Assembly (NCBI RefSeq): GCF_019649055.1
Contig: NW_026570281.1
Location: 310,001-374,000 of the forward strand
Reading direction: 5' to 3'
DNA: 64,000 bases
Source of the DNA: Paramacrobiotus metropolitanus
Lineage: Eukaryota; Tardigrada; Eutardigrada; Parachela; Macrobiotidae
Of the stretch, positions 6,452 through 18,500 are shown one piece after another. The translations under genes were made by a program, and so were the position numbers. Numbering within the stretch: position 1 is the first letter of the stretch; each line of letters starts with the position of its first letter. A model generated the notes under the pieces. That model saw only the letters and a list, made by a program, of their open reading frames with translations. It did not search any database and was not told the DNA's origin.

Positions 6452-9103
6452 ATGAGCAGCCAGTTGTTGGTGGGGGGAGACGACGTCAACGCCATCGTTG
6501 TGGACTATGGCAGTTCTTCTTTTCGCTACGGGCATGCCGGAGAAGAAGCGCCTACCCTTGTTTTGCCGATGAGCATTGGATACGTCGAGGAAATTATTAA
6601 AGTCGTCGGTGAGTTAAGCCTACATCCGTCATAGTTTTAGTTGGCAATTGCGATTGGCCGAAGAGTTAGTGAAGACCCTGCAGGAATTGAATTATTTGTC
6701 AGTTGTCTGTGAAATGCCCGTGGTGCATACTTGAGAAACATTTAAGAACTTGACTGATTGTAGAGCGCAATGAGAACGATGACGTAGTGATGACTGAGAA
6801 CCTGCGGGACGGAGCAACAACAGCGGGCAACGGCACCAGCAGTCTCAGCGCGGCCACCACCGACGCTAGCAATGCCAACGGGAATGCTGTTAACGGTGCG
6901 ATGTGCTTGCTAGTGGCGGTATAGAGTAGCTGATCCCAGGGTTTTGTAGGCGAGATGAAGAAGGAGAAGCGGTACATTGTTAGCTCGCAGGCGCTGATGA
7001 ATCCCCGCGAAGGCCTCGAGATTGAAAGGTATAATTACTACTGATTAACTGATACTACTTTTAACTTTTTTGTCGAAGAAGAAATCTTGGTTAAATGAGC
7101 AGCCAGTTGCTGATGGGGGATACGCTGCTGCTGCCGTTGTTAGCTGCTTGACAGCCGCTAATCAGGATGGCTTGCGTTACCCATTCGGCAGTAGAGTTAA
7201 GCGCTAGTACTGCACGACACTCATTTGTTTTTAGCGGCGTCATACTGGACGGCATGATTGACAACTGGGACGCTTTCTATTCCATTATGGAGTTTGCTCT
7301 AAATAAGCATCGTCCTGTCACTTCATCGCAACATCCTTTCCTCTTTTCCGAGCCATTGGTACGTTGTAACTTGTCTGTTGTCTAGCATACATTTTATGGT
7401 TGATCATTTTTTTTGCGCTAACCAGGGCACTATTTCCGCCTCAACGTTAAAAGAAATCTAATTTTTGTAATAAGGTGATATTTTAATGGGGTATGTCTAA
7501 AAACTATTTTCATCTGCAATGGTCAAAAGGATTCTCATTTAAAGCTGTTGCACTAGTTTGGCAGTGCTTGATTAATGCGTATAAGTAGTGCGAATGTCTA
7601 TAAACGTTTTTTTAGAAAATGAGTACGTAAGAGATTACAGTACTGTAGCCGCTAGATGAAGTGGCTCCACTTTTAGATCCGGCCGCTGCCTGCCTCTGGC
7701 CGGGCACTGAACACGAGCCTTCCTCCCACCGGGAGACGCACACTTTGCTTTTCGATATTAGTACTGTACTGTTGCCTGCCCTGCCAGGGGCAACCCAAAA
7801 ACCACAACAAACCAGGTTTATAAATTGAAAACTATCAGAGCTCTGACATTATGCTCTAACAATAATTATTGTCGTTGCTAAAAATAAGAAAACTCGGTAA
7901 AACATGTAGAACGTCAGCATCAGAGTCAAAATTGTTTGAAATCAAAAACAAGTCTGCACGGAGCAATGTGTGTATATTGGGCTTGCATTTTCCCGTATAC
8001 CAGACTCTGTGGAGCCACTTCATCTAGCGGCTACAGTACGTAATGGAAATTTGATAACAATAATATTTCTGATCGCACGATTTTTTTATCGCATTAATTG
8101 GATTGTGACTGCAACAGTGCACTTTTCTTTTTAGTGGATTACGAAAAATAAGCGCGAGCAGCTGTGCGAGTTGATGTTCGAAAAGTTCAAAGCATCGGCG
8201 TTCTACACCGTGAAATCGCCTGTCCTGACCTGTTTTGCCCACGGAAAATCCAGTGGTCTGGTGCTGGATAGCGGCAAGATCCACACAACCGCCTGTGCGG
8301 TGCATGAAGGGTTCTGTTTGGTGCCGACGATGGTGCGTAGCCCTTTGGCGGGTGACTTCATCAGCAACGAATGCCGACGCGAGCTGGAGCGCATGAAGAT
8401 CGACCTGACTCCACAGTACATGATCAAGAGCAAGGATAACGTAGAACTGGAGCAGCCGCCCAAATATCTTAAGAAGATCGCTCTTCCCAAAGCATCTACC
8501 GCGTTTCACGAGAGCAAAGTGCGCGAACTGGTGGAGGACTTCAAGCAGATCTTGGCCGTATCCGATGCGCCGCTGCACGACGTCAATCCCGACGGTCTGG
8601 AGGCCCGAGAGTACGAATTTCCCACAGGCTATCATGCCATGTTTGGGCCCGAGCGCTTCCAGGTACCGGAAATGCTCTTCGATCCGAGCCTGATTCGCTC
8701 AGGCAGCAGCGCGGGAACGGCCCTCTCGGGAATGCAGATGCAACCGCCGAGCATCAACAGCACCATGGGAATGAGCAACCTCATCCAGAACTGCCTGACC
8801 ATCACCGACCAGGACGTCCGTCCACAGCTGTGGGGCAACATCCTCATTTCGGGTGGCAACAGCTGCATCACTGGCTTTGCTGAGCGCATCTCCGCCGACT
8901 GCACACGTCGCAGCACCACCTCCATGAAGCTGAAGTGCACGGCCGCCACTGGCAGCGGTCCGGAACGCTCCAGTGAACGTCTTTTTGCTCCATGGACGGG
9001 CGCCTCCATTCTCGGCTCACTGGGCACCTTCCAGAGCATGTGGATTTCGCGTAGCGACTACGAAGAGGCCGGCAAGGGAATCGTGGGCAAGAAGTGTCCC
9101 TGA
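6452..9103 (+). CDS. ACTL6A: Actin-related protein 6A/BAF53 homologue (chromatin-remodelling subunit)
   Basis: I can join five exons in frame: 6452-6608, 6764-6895, 6950-7028, 7235-7358 and 8135-9103, giving 486 residues (mammalian ACTL6A has 429). The product has an actin fold without the canonical ATPase residues. It starts MSSQLLVGGDDVNAIVVDYG and ends WISRSDYEEAGKGIVGKKCP, close to the ACTL6/BAF53 C-terminus. Internal matches include DGMIDNWD, LTCFAHGKSSGLVLDSG and SPLAGDFI. Proteins of this family pair with nuclear actin in SWI/SNF (BAF), INO80 and TIP60 complexes, binding the HSA helix of the ATPase subunit. Exon 2 encodes a Thr/Asn/Gly/Ala-rich insert of about 30 residues that I do not know from vertebrate members and that explains much of the extra length. 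Intron 3 contains a partial copy of exon 1, and intron 4 contains a 398-bp MITE. I infer a single general orthologue (ACTL6A/B ancestor). Confidence 0.93.
7071..7151 (+). pseudogene. Partial duplicate of the ACTL6 first exon inside its own intron 3
   Basis: The sequence from TGTCGAAGAAGAAA through ATGAGCAGCCAGTTG and onward repeats the 5' UTR and start of exon 1 (about 6429-6480) with a few substitutions. Read from its ATG at 7095 it gives MSSQLLMGD and then stops at 7149, so it cannot encode the protein. It is most simply a local duplication; use as an alternative 5' exon is conceivable but unsupported. Confidence 0.75.
7641..8038. mobile_element. 398-bp MITE with perfect 30-bp terminal inverted repeats
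   Basis: Bases 7641-7670 (beginning TACTGTAGCCGCTAGATGAA) are perfectly inverted at 8009-8038. If the outermost TA on each side is the target duplication, the element is of the TA-targeting Tc1/mariner class with an inverted repeat starting CTGTAGCC. It lies wholly within the last intron of the ACTL6-like gene, about 95 bp before the acceptor. No ORF. Confidence 0.85.
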
Positions 9104-9715
9104 TCGACGTATAACATAATCTCATGTTTTGTATGGCAGTATGTTTTCGTTCGCCTGCTGCTGCGGCTGCTCTCTCATTCCTGCATTGTTGTTTTGTTTT
9201 ATTTGAACAAGTTTTCGGTTCCTTGTTACACTTTTGGGTGCAATGTACACTACAGTTTGATTACTCGCTGCAGTTTTAAACGATTTGTTGCTGAGCAGTT
9301 GTAAGCAGGATTTCACTAGATCAGAAATGATGCGGTGCATTGAGTAATAACAATAATTATTTAATAGCCCTAGAGTGATATCTGTATGTTCTGAACTTTA
9401 AAAGTAACATGGTTTTGAATCTTTGATTACACGTCTCGTAGGTACTGTATAATACCAACCACCCAGTAAGTTAACATTGATCGTTTCGGCGGGATATTTG
9501 ATATAAAACTATTACACCGTTACAGTGGAAGCTTCACACACCCGATAATCTATTAGAAAAACACATTAAAAATAAAAGCAGGAAAAGTCAAAGGACAACA
9601 GAACTGTGTCTCCACAAACTAGTTATAAGTATAACAAAATTAAATGCACAACAGTAAACCGGTACTGTAGAATTTTGTAGCAGAAAGACAATCAATTAAC
9701 TAAAATCTGTAGGCT
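9104..9715. other. Convergent intergenic region between ACTL6 and OMA1 genes
   Basis: This gap holds the 3' flanks of ACTL6 (+) and OMA1 (-). A plus-strand AATAAA lies at 9571-9576 and a minus-strand AATAAA at about 9196-9201. No coding exon or RNA gene is evident. Confidence 0.5.
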
Positions 9716-9720
9716 TTATT
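9715..9720 (-). promoter_or_regulatory. AATAAA overlapping the OMA1 stop codon
   Basis: The minus-strand end reads ATC AAA TAA AGC, so AATAAA (9720-9715) contains the stop at 9718-9716. A further minus-strand AATAAA lies downstream near 9200, so this one need not be the signal used. Confidence 0.3.
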
Positions 9721-11971
9721 TGATGACAACGACATATGGTTTCCACGGATCGTCGACTACTTTGGCCTGCTCAAGTTTGGCTTTCAAACTAGCCACATCC
9801 GTAGAAGGATTGCGGGCAGGCAACGGTGGGCAGTTGCACTCGGTGCGAAGCTTTATAGCCTATTAGCGACGGTTGAGTTATGAAAGCTGACAAGTGTTCC
9901 GATACCAACGAGCGCAAATCTTCTTACCCGTGGAAGCGAAGCGTTCAGAGTCTGCGCTCGGGTGGAGTTTGAAGGGTGTGTACTGAGGAACTCAGGCATC
10001 TGTGCGGCGACGTCACCCTCGAACTCGCCAACCAACTGCATGCGCTCCCAGAAGGCCACACTCTCGCGCACGTCGAAACAGGCTTTGGCAGACAGCATCA
10101 AGCCCACTTCGTCGGCTTCGTTCTCTAGCAGGCGGCCGTAGGGTAGATTTAGCAACAACTATGAAAAGCAAATAACCGAAAAAAATTGTTAACGCTGTAA
10201 CGCTAAAAAAATCGCAGCCACAGTACTGACATCTACGACTTTGTTCATGACCCATGTTGTGATCCCGGAAATAATATCGGAAGGCAAAACAGCCCATAGA
10301 ACGCTCATCAACTACAAACAAAATCCAAGTCATTGCACATTTAACATATCAACCAGCCTCAGCACAATAATAATCTGACTTACCGCAATGAGAATGTAAT
10401 CGACAAAATGCATCACGCTGACCTGCTCCATCTATTGATAACAAGCATTGTTCAGGTTATTCCAACGGGTGCAACGTGTGAGAACCAAACACTTAAACGC
10501 TTACTCCGTGGCCAAGTACAGCATGCGCCATTTCGTGTCCCAAAACCACACCCAACTGGTCATCGTTGCCAATCATCTCAAGCATTCCCAGGAAGACGAA
10601 GATGTGCCCACTCTACAGTAATCCATACACACAATTGCATCAGACCAGGAATTATGCTCGTACTGGTTTGACAGACTACATCCGATGGAATTGATCAGCA
10701 GTTTACCGGCAAGACGAAGGCGTTCTTCTCCTTACTTCCTATGAGCGTGACGCTCCACTTCTGATCGCGGATGAGCGGGATGTCCACGTTGGATTTGACG
10801 AGGCGCATGGCCACTCGATTGACTTGTTTGTAGGCGGGGTGCCGTGTCGGCAGCAACTGCTCCTTCATCGACTCCAGAATCTGCAGTCAAGCATAGCTTT
10901 ATATACCAATGCATTATTTATGAGAAATCCTTCCACCGACCATGTTGCGCTGCTGCTCGGTAATCTGGGCGAACTGATCTGGCGTGAAAACGATGAATCT
11001 TCTGCGCTTAGTGAAGGGCGTCTCCTCCACGTGCATCTCATAGTAAATGAAGGCGAAGAGAGCGAGCAAGCCAGCAGCCACTGTAATACTACAGTACGTA
11101 TAGCAAATCAACTGCGCAAACTTTGGAAATTTTTTATAAGGTTGATAAGATAACTGATAAACCAAAGCTGCTCCAGTCAAACTACCGAAGCTAAACCGGA
11201 AACGGATGATCTGATAAGTCAAAAACACCATCACACCTGCGAGCTTATGCTTGTAGAGTCTAAAGTAACGCTGCCGATCTTCGGGGGGAACTTCCGCCCA
11301 CATTTTGCGAGCATACCTGTAATTGTAATACAAAAGCCCAGTCAGACATGGAGAAATGTACGATCACTTCCAGTTATCAACAGCGGAACAGTTATCAATT
11401 ACTGTTTCTGTGCTACAGCGCAATTACGCTACCTGCCAACAAGGACTGCAGCCGGCTTCCCTACCACCCGGATCAGCGCAGCGATCAGCGGTGGAAAGGC
11501 CAAGTGTGAAGGCGCGGAGGTACGGAAGGCGCGCTGCTGCTGCGCATGCAGCGGAGCGCGAGGCTGCGACGCGGGGTAGGCAGACTGGAAGGGGAGGAGG
11601 TAGCCCGACACACAACGAGCACTGGCCACATCATTTGCGGATAATGGCCGATTTATGAGCGAGTTCTGCAACGCTGTCCTTTCGTCAGAACGACGCAGCA
11701 AGTGGCTGTGGGAGGTCCCTTGCAGTCCTGCTCCTTCCCTTCGCACAAGGTGTCCACGAGCCACCACGGCGCTCGATCCACGGTAACGATGTTGGCCTCT
11801 TCCAAAGATCGGGAAATTTCTGCTCACAGTCGCTTTTATCCATTTATCACCTGCTATTCGCATAGCGCCACACTCTGACAGGCTCAAGCGCATCTGATGG
11901 AACATGTTAGGTTGATCAGAATTAGAAGTGTATCTCCGATTGTTGTTCTTGGCCACTGGTGACTGGCCCAC
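9716..11971 (-). CDS. OMA1: OMA1 mitochondrial inner-membrane zinc metalloprotease
   Basis: Eight exons join in frame on the minus strand: 11971-11433, 11316-10941, 10880-10707, 10612-10505, 10431-10384, 10311-10231, 10158-9928 and 9859-9716. They give 566 residues from the first Met, or 544 from a Met at 11905, near the 524 of human OMA1. The Arg-rich N-terminus ending in RAFRTSAP looks like a mitochondrial presequence. A hydrophobic segment follows (ITVAAGLLALFAFIYY). The M48-type zinc site HEMAHAVLGH is intact in exon 4, and the third ligand region reads LLENEADEVGLMLSAKAC in exon 7; STHPSNSTR and the CNCPPLPARNP tail match OMA1. OMA1 cleaves OPA1 and DELE1 under mitochondrial stress. All catalytic residues are present, so I expect activity. 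The gene is head to head with POLRMT. Confidence 0.95.
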
Positions 11972-12513
11972 TGATCACAGGTTTACAAGTTTAAATCACA
12001 ACGATTTCACTGAGCTCACTTTACCCTTAAAATCATATTATCCACCAAACCAATTTTATGTGCGTGGATCGCGCAAAGCATCAGTTTTAAAAATTCAACA
12101 ATAAAAAATAAAAATCATAAACGGTAAACCTAATTAATAAAATAATACTCAGAATAGATTCGAAAATCTGCCGAGCTGATTATTGAAGAAATCATATTGC
12201 AGAAATCATTTTTTTTCAAAACACTGTTAACAGCAGCGCAGTTGCGGTCGGAAGCATGTGATCGAGCAATACACAGCAACCTACTGCAGGCGACAGCAGC
12301 GTTATTACAGCTGCGCTTGCCGATTGCAGAGTTACGAAATCAGAGCGCAGGCGCACATTTCCAGAAAACGAGCTTGTGTGTTATCGTGTAGAATCCAGAT
12401 TCCGAAGGCACAAGCCACGGCATCGAAAGTTTGTAAGATTCATCCATAAGACACTCGCCTGGACATTGTGGTCGTACATATTTGATGTCGTGGGGGTGCT
12501 GCCGCATTGAATT
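11972..12513. promoter_or_regulatory. Divergent promoter region shared by OMA1 (-) and POLRMT (+)
   Basis: The two start codons are 542 bp apart and point away from each other. Both products are mitochondrial. The region is AT-rich in its left half (12000-12200). I do not see a specific factor site I can name. Confidence 0.5.
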
Positions 12514-15500
12514 ATGGATAGGATATGCGGAAGGTGTGCTTTGAGCCTGTGCCAGCGCCTGGCTGCAACGCGCAGCCCTGTGGACGCTTCGAGTGTACTT
12601 CGCTGGAGCCATACTGCTCGTTACTCTGAAAACAGCATGGTTATTAGTCGCAGAGGTATGGTGCTTGCATTATTTGCACATTGGGCACTGTCATCTTCGT
12701 ATAAAAGCACTATCAGCCATCAGGCTATAAGCATGCTCATTGCTCAGTCAGCTAAGAGTGCGCTTGCAGGGTGCAGCAGCGGTGCGGCGGTAGGCTCTTC
12801 GTCCCGGGTTGGTCTCAAGCAGCAACCCAGCCAAGTCAGAGCCATTCAGTCTACGGAGTTGTCGGCAAACAATATTTCTTCCGCGCGAGCAGCTGCCCCC
12901 AATAGTGCAAGCCCCTCAACGAAGCCTGCGCCGTCTTCGGGAAAGACGAAGAAGGCTGGCAAGAAGAACGCTGAGGTATTCACCAGCCAGCACCTAGACA
13001 TCATCAAGAGTAAGTGTCGCTCGACTCTCGGTGCCATCTTGAGCCACGTTGGACATAAAAATACAAGTGGCGTAAGCCTGTTTGAGTGTCTAAATGGACA
13101 AGGTGTGTTTGTATAGTGCTCCATAAGCGTCGTCACCAGCTCAAAGCGCGCATTAGGCAGTTGCGTGAGCGGGAGAGGACGGAAAAATCCAACAGAACTG
13201 AATCAAAAATCGAGGAACCGGGAAGGAAGGGTGCCCTCGTGCGACTGCGCGACCCAGCGGTGCCGCTGAAGAGTGCCCTTGTCCCGACGTCTTCTGCCAG
13301 CCAGACTGCCCTTCTTCCATTCGCTCCTGAGGGCGGTCGCGATGGCCGCTTGGATCTCCTTGCCGCGCTGCAAGTACGTGATCCCGATTATCTGGAGCAG
13401 GACCATCTGTCCAACGTCAGCGACTTCCGTTTGTCGCTGGCGTCATCAGTGTCGCGTACACTTCCGGCCGCAAAGCCGATTTCTTCTCCCGCGGCTCCGG
13501 CTGTCGGCCCGAGAAAGACCGCTAGGTGGGAGGCATCGTCTGCCGTGGCTGCAGCGTCGTGGAAGCAGCAGGAGGCGCTGGCAGCGGAGTATAACGAGAA
13601 GCGCCGCGTGGAGGCCAGAATGCGACCGGCTAATCTCAAAAATCTGAACTCCACGCTCAAGGCCTACATCTTGGCATGTACGCACGCTGATATGGTAAGG
13701 TTACTTGCTGCCCCGGAGAATGCCTGCAAGCTTGGGTTTTTCTTTTCTGAGAGAAACAGACGTGGGCCGGCCCTTCATGTTGCTTGCGCGAGATTTGGGG
13801 TGTTTGTTTATATTTGTATGTTTCAGGCTTCCCCGGCTGTCGGTGCTTTCATGTTCTACCGCGACAAATATCCTGATCCAGCTGATCGAGCCATCGTCTT
13901 GGATTTAGATGTGTGCAATTTGTTGATGAACTTATTTGCCAAGAAGGTATGCTGGTTATGCGTTTGCCGGAGGTTTAACTGACAGAAACTAAGCAGTATC
14001 ACAGCCTGTCGTCTTTTGCTACAATCAGTAATTACCGACTCAGCCCATAAACAGGTGGATTATTGCCCGTGACACAGGGATTGTGCGTTGTAGGGCAGAA
14101 TGGATCGTATCAAGGAGATCTTCCACTGGATGCGATCCGATCGCATCAAACCAGATGCGCAGTCTTTCGCTTTGGCGCTAGAAACTCTTGGACGGCAGCC
14201 GACGTTGGACCTTAAAACAGCCCGCCGAATTGCCAGACAAATGACGGAAGAGGTATGCTTGCTGTTCTGCAGGCCGTGATTCGACGTTCATTGCCGTATA
14301 GACGAACGAGGAGTCTAGCGAAGCGTTTTATGTTGTCTACATTGGTGATCATGTGTTGGTTTCGCAGAAAATCAGCTTCCAGGTTTTGTTCGAGCAGTGC
14401 AGATTCGTGTTGGACGAGAAGGAAAAGGTGCTGGAAGTAATCCGCCAAATGCAGCCCGGCTGGAAGATGGTTCCCATCCGCCGTCTGTTTCCCTACGAGC
14501 CGGAAATCTTGCGCTGCCTGAATCAGCGCCCCACCAGTACCCTGATGGACACGCCTTACCGCGGTGTCACCAAGCCGGAACAGTGGCCCGCCCTCCTGTC
14601 CGAGCAGCTGAAGCGGGAAATGCACAGCGTAGTGCGTGTGCGCTCGGTAGATGCGCCGCTGCAGTTGGACGCCAAGACTGCCGCCTGTCGGCTAGTGTGG
14701 GAGCAGCAAAAGGAGACTTGGAAGCAGGTGTTGACGAAGGCTTTTGAGCGCGGAAAAGAAGTGGTCAAGAATCACACGCGGAACCAGCGGGCGGTCAACA
14801 TCTATCCGTTGCTCTGCGCTTTAAAACCAGAGGACTATGTTGACATCCTGGTGGAGGTAAGAGGGCAAAGGCGAAAAAGACTTTGGAATTGCTCTTATTA
14901 AGCGCGAATTTGCAGGAAGTCGTACGTCTGGCGCAGGGCTCTGAGGGATATTCTCCATCGACCATGGTGCTGGATATGCTGTTAGGGCAAAAAGTTATGA
15001 ATAAGTACTTGGTGGAGTGCAAGCAGAAATATGGGATCGTCAACCGGGTTAGTGCGGTTAGCGCTTAATAATAAAGCCCTCAAATAGGGATGCAGGGCTG
15101 CTTGATATCTTAAGCTGATGGGCGTTGTTGTAGCTGGAAAGTGTTTACAAAGAGTACTTCAAGTACTTTGACAATCCCGCGGAAATTACTCAGTACAACT
15201 GCCGCGAAAAGTGGCAGAAGGTGGAAGAGGAGCTGCAGCTGACCAAATACCCGGTAGGGTTATAGCTGGCGTGATGAGATAGCAAGGAATAACTCATGGC
15301 CGTGTTGATTGTTGGCAGACTTTGAGTGACCACGTCTGGTCAAAGGCGCTGACGGTGCGGCTAGGCAAATTTCTCAACGACATCATCGTCAACGAGGTGA
15401 AGATCGATGTCAACTGCATGCGCATCAAGTCAGTGGAGCCACAGTACACACCGGCTGTCTTCAAACTATACAAAGAGCGGGCCAAGGAGCTCTGCGAAGA

Positions 15501-18500
15501 ACTGAGGGTATGTGGTCACCGCGGCCGTCCAGCAGACAAGAGGCTTTCAGTAGTAATTTTTGTTCGCTGCGCTAGCGTGCGCTCTTGGAACTCTTTGGAA
15601 ACCATGTGCTTTTGCAGCCTCATCCTTTGCTTGTACGGCTGTATAAGGCCGCGTCGCCAGATACGCTGACCTTTGAGACTACCATGTGCCCCACCATTGT
15701 GCCGCCGCTACCGTGGACGGAGGTGCGCTCTGGTGGATATCTTCTGCAGCACAGTAGGTGTCTTGGCTGTGCAAGTACCGCTTTGTTGGAGTGTGATCTG
15801 ACCGCCAACCTTGCGGTATTCGGTTTGGAGCCCATGAAAATGTTTCATGTTTGCTGTAGCCGTTTTAACGCGGTTGCCAGAAATGGCCATTGCGTCGGAC
15901 TGCGTGGTTGCCCGCGCTCCTGCGCCTCAGCTATACCCGGTGTTTGACGCGCTGAACCAGTTAGGCGCTTCGCCATGGATCATTAACAAGCCCGTAAGTT
16001 CGACGCTGCTTACCTTGTGTGGTTAAAATAGAAATTGGGCACTTCTTTCTAAACGAATCTCTTGATCTTTGCAGATGCTGGACCTGGTGATTAGCATCTT
16101 TCGCAATAAAGGCATGCCGGACGTTGACATCCCGGCCCCGGTGTCCGATTGCCTTCCACTCCCCAAACTTACCCAGTACGCTCGTTCGGTGTAAGAACTG
16201 TGCTTTCTCTGATCTGAGCAAACTTTGGGTTTGCAGGGGAATGAGTAATATTGAGAAAATGGAAGTGTTCCGAGAGCGCTTTCGGTTGAAGCGCCGCAAA
16301 AACGAAATGTTCAGCCTGTGGTGCGACGCTCTCTATAAGTTGTCCATTGCCAATCATGTAAATCGCACGCTTCAGAAACTCCAGCTAATAACGCAGTCGT
16401 CCAGTTGTGACGGATTATTTGTTGCAGTTCCGCGACAGTGTTTTCTATTTCCCGCATAACATCGATTTTCGCGGACGCGTCTATCCTGTACCACCACATT
16501 TCCAACATCTCGGTAAGCAGTAAGTCCATCAGTATCGAGCAGAGCAGTGTTACATCGGATACTTTGTTGACGGTTATCTTTGGACAACCTTTATGTAATG
16601 ATATCTCCTTGAAGGAGGCGACATGACCCGCAGTCTCTTATTGTTCGCCAAGGGGATGCCATTGGGCGAGAAGGGTCTCGACTGGCTGAAGATCCATCTG
16701 ATCAATCTCACTGGGTTGAAGAAAAAGTGAGTTGGTCAGTCCGTGCGAATTAGTTGCAGTGCGCAGTCCTTCTTTGATTACCATCGAGCGTGAGATGCTA
16801 TGCCTGGGCTGTGGTTGCGCAATGTCAGTGTTGTAGATGTTCGATCGCTGAACGGCTTGCCTATGCCAATGAAATAATGGACGACATTCTCGATTCGGCT
16901 GACAATCCTTTAACGGTATGTAGTGGCAACAGTGCCGTCTGCATATTCCGGCTCGTCTGTACTTGTTAACAGGGTTGGCTGCGTGTCGTTGTAGGGGCGG
17001 CAGTGGTGGAAGAGTTCGGATGACCCGTGGCAGTCGTTGGCCTGCTGCAAAGAGATCGCTAATGCATCCCGCTCACCCGACCACCGCTGCTTTGTCAGCC
17101 ACTTCCCCATCCATCAAGACGGCTCCTGCAACGGACTGCAGCATTACGCCGCCCTGGGACGCGACAGCCTAGGCGCACATCAAGTCAATCTAGCCCCGGC
17201 TCCGGTCCCGCAAGATGTCTACAGCGGAGTCGCCGCCTTGGTATGCTCACCTGGTGTTCAGCTCTGTTTTGAAATTTTGTTGAAGTTGAACATAAAAAAT
17301 CGAGCAGCATCATGTGGTAGATTCCAAAACTGTACGGCGTTTTACGCTATGTCGGTTTGTCGACTCGCGTTGTAGATGTGTCTGCACTTTGCGGTATCTA
17401 ACTGTAGCTGTCATCCGCGTTGCATTGCAGGTGGAAGAGGAGCGCCGGCAGGATGCTGAACGTGGTATTGAAGTCGCGAAAGCGCTGGATGGGTTTGTTG
17501 GTCGCAAGGCAAGCGCAGTTTTAGCTATATGTCTTTTGTGCTGGTTTTCTTACGAGAATGTCAGAAAATTAGTCGGATAGTATACGCAGATTTTCTTACG
17601 TGTATGCAGTATTCTTACAAAATAGAAGACCCTTGAGCAGAAAACAAAGTAACAGCAGATAACAGAACATGAACGTTAGATGTGGTTGCGTGCAGGTGGT
17701 GAAACAGACGGTGATGACGATCGTGTATGGCGTAACGCGCTACGGAGCGCGCCAGCAGATCCATGGTCAGCTAGCGGACTTGCGCGCCTTCGACCAGGAG
17801 AAGTCGTGGCCTGGCGCCTCCTACTTGGCCGGAAAGACCTTCGACAGCATCCGTCAAATGTTCACCGCTACCCGCCAGATTCAGGAGTGGTTCGTGGAGT
17901 GCGCTCGTCTCATTTCTACCGTCCGCGAACGGCCCATTCAGTGGGTTACACCGTTGCAGCTACCCGTCCTGCAGCCCTACTTCAAGCAGACCAAGGCAAG
18001 TCACGTGCTACTGCTCTTTTCTAACAACGTGGCTGTGGAATGATGATCTTGTTCTTGTAGCAACACCAGAAATCTCGACAAACCCTGCATCTTAGCGTCG
18101 ACAAGGGGTGAGTTAGTTTTTGCTTGTGCAGTTCTCTTCCTCTGTTTGCGCCTTTTCCATTGTTTCTGTTTTGTCTTTATAAACAAAACATGTTGTTGGT
18201 TACAGGAAAATCAACACGATGAAGCAGAAAAACGCCTTCCCGCCCAACTTCATCCACTCTTTGGACTCCACGCATATGATGCTGACGTGCCTCCACTCTG
18301 CCAGGTGAGAACACCTGTAATAGTTGTTTCCTGCACGTAAAAAGACACATTTGGGTTGTCGAGAAACGGGAACGCACGATTAACACTCAATTGTTTTCTG
18401 CTGCAGGGCCGGGATCAGTTTTGTGTCCGTTCACGACAGCTACTGGACACATCCCATCAGCGTGGATATCATGAACAAGGTGGGTGAATTCTGGTACATT

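Noticed and set aside
7095-7151. Alternative start codon for the ACTL6 protein in intron 3
   Set aside because: The duplicated ATG is followed by a stop after 18 codons and cannot join exon 4 in frame without another splice.
17669-18043. POLRMT exon extended past the FKQTK end using the GT a few bases downstream
   Set aside because: That donor breaks the frame of the next conserved exon ([12 protein letters not shown]); only the GC donor keeps it.
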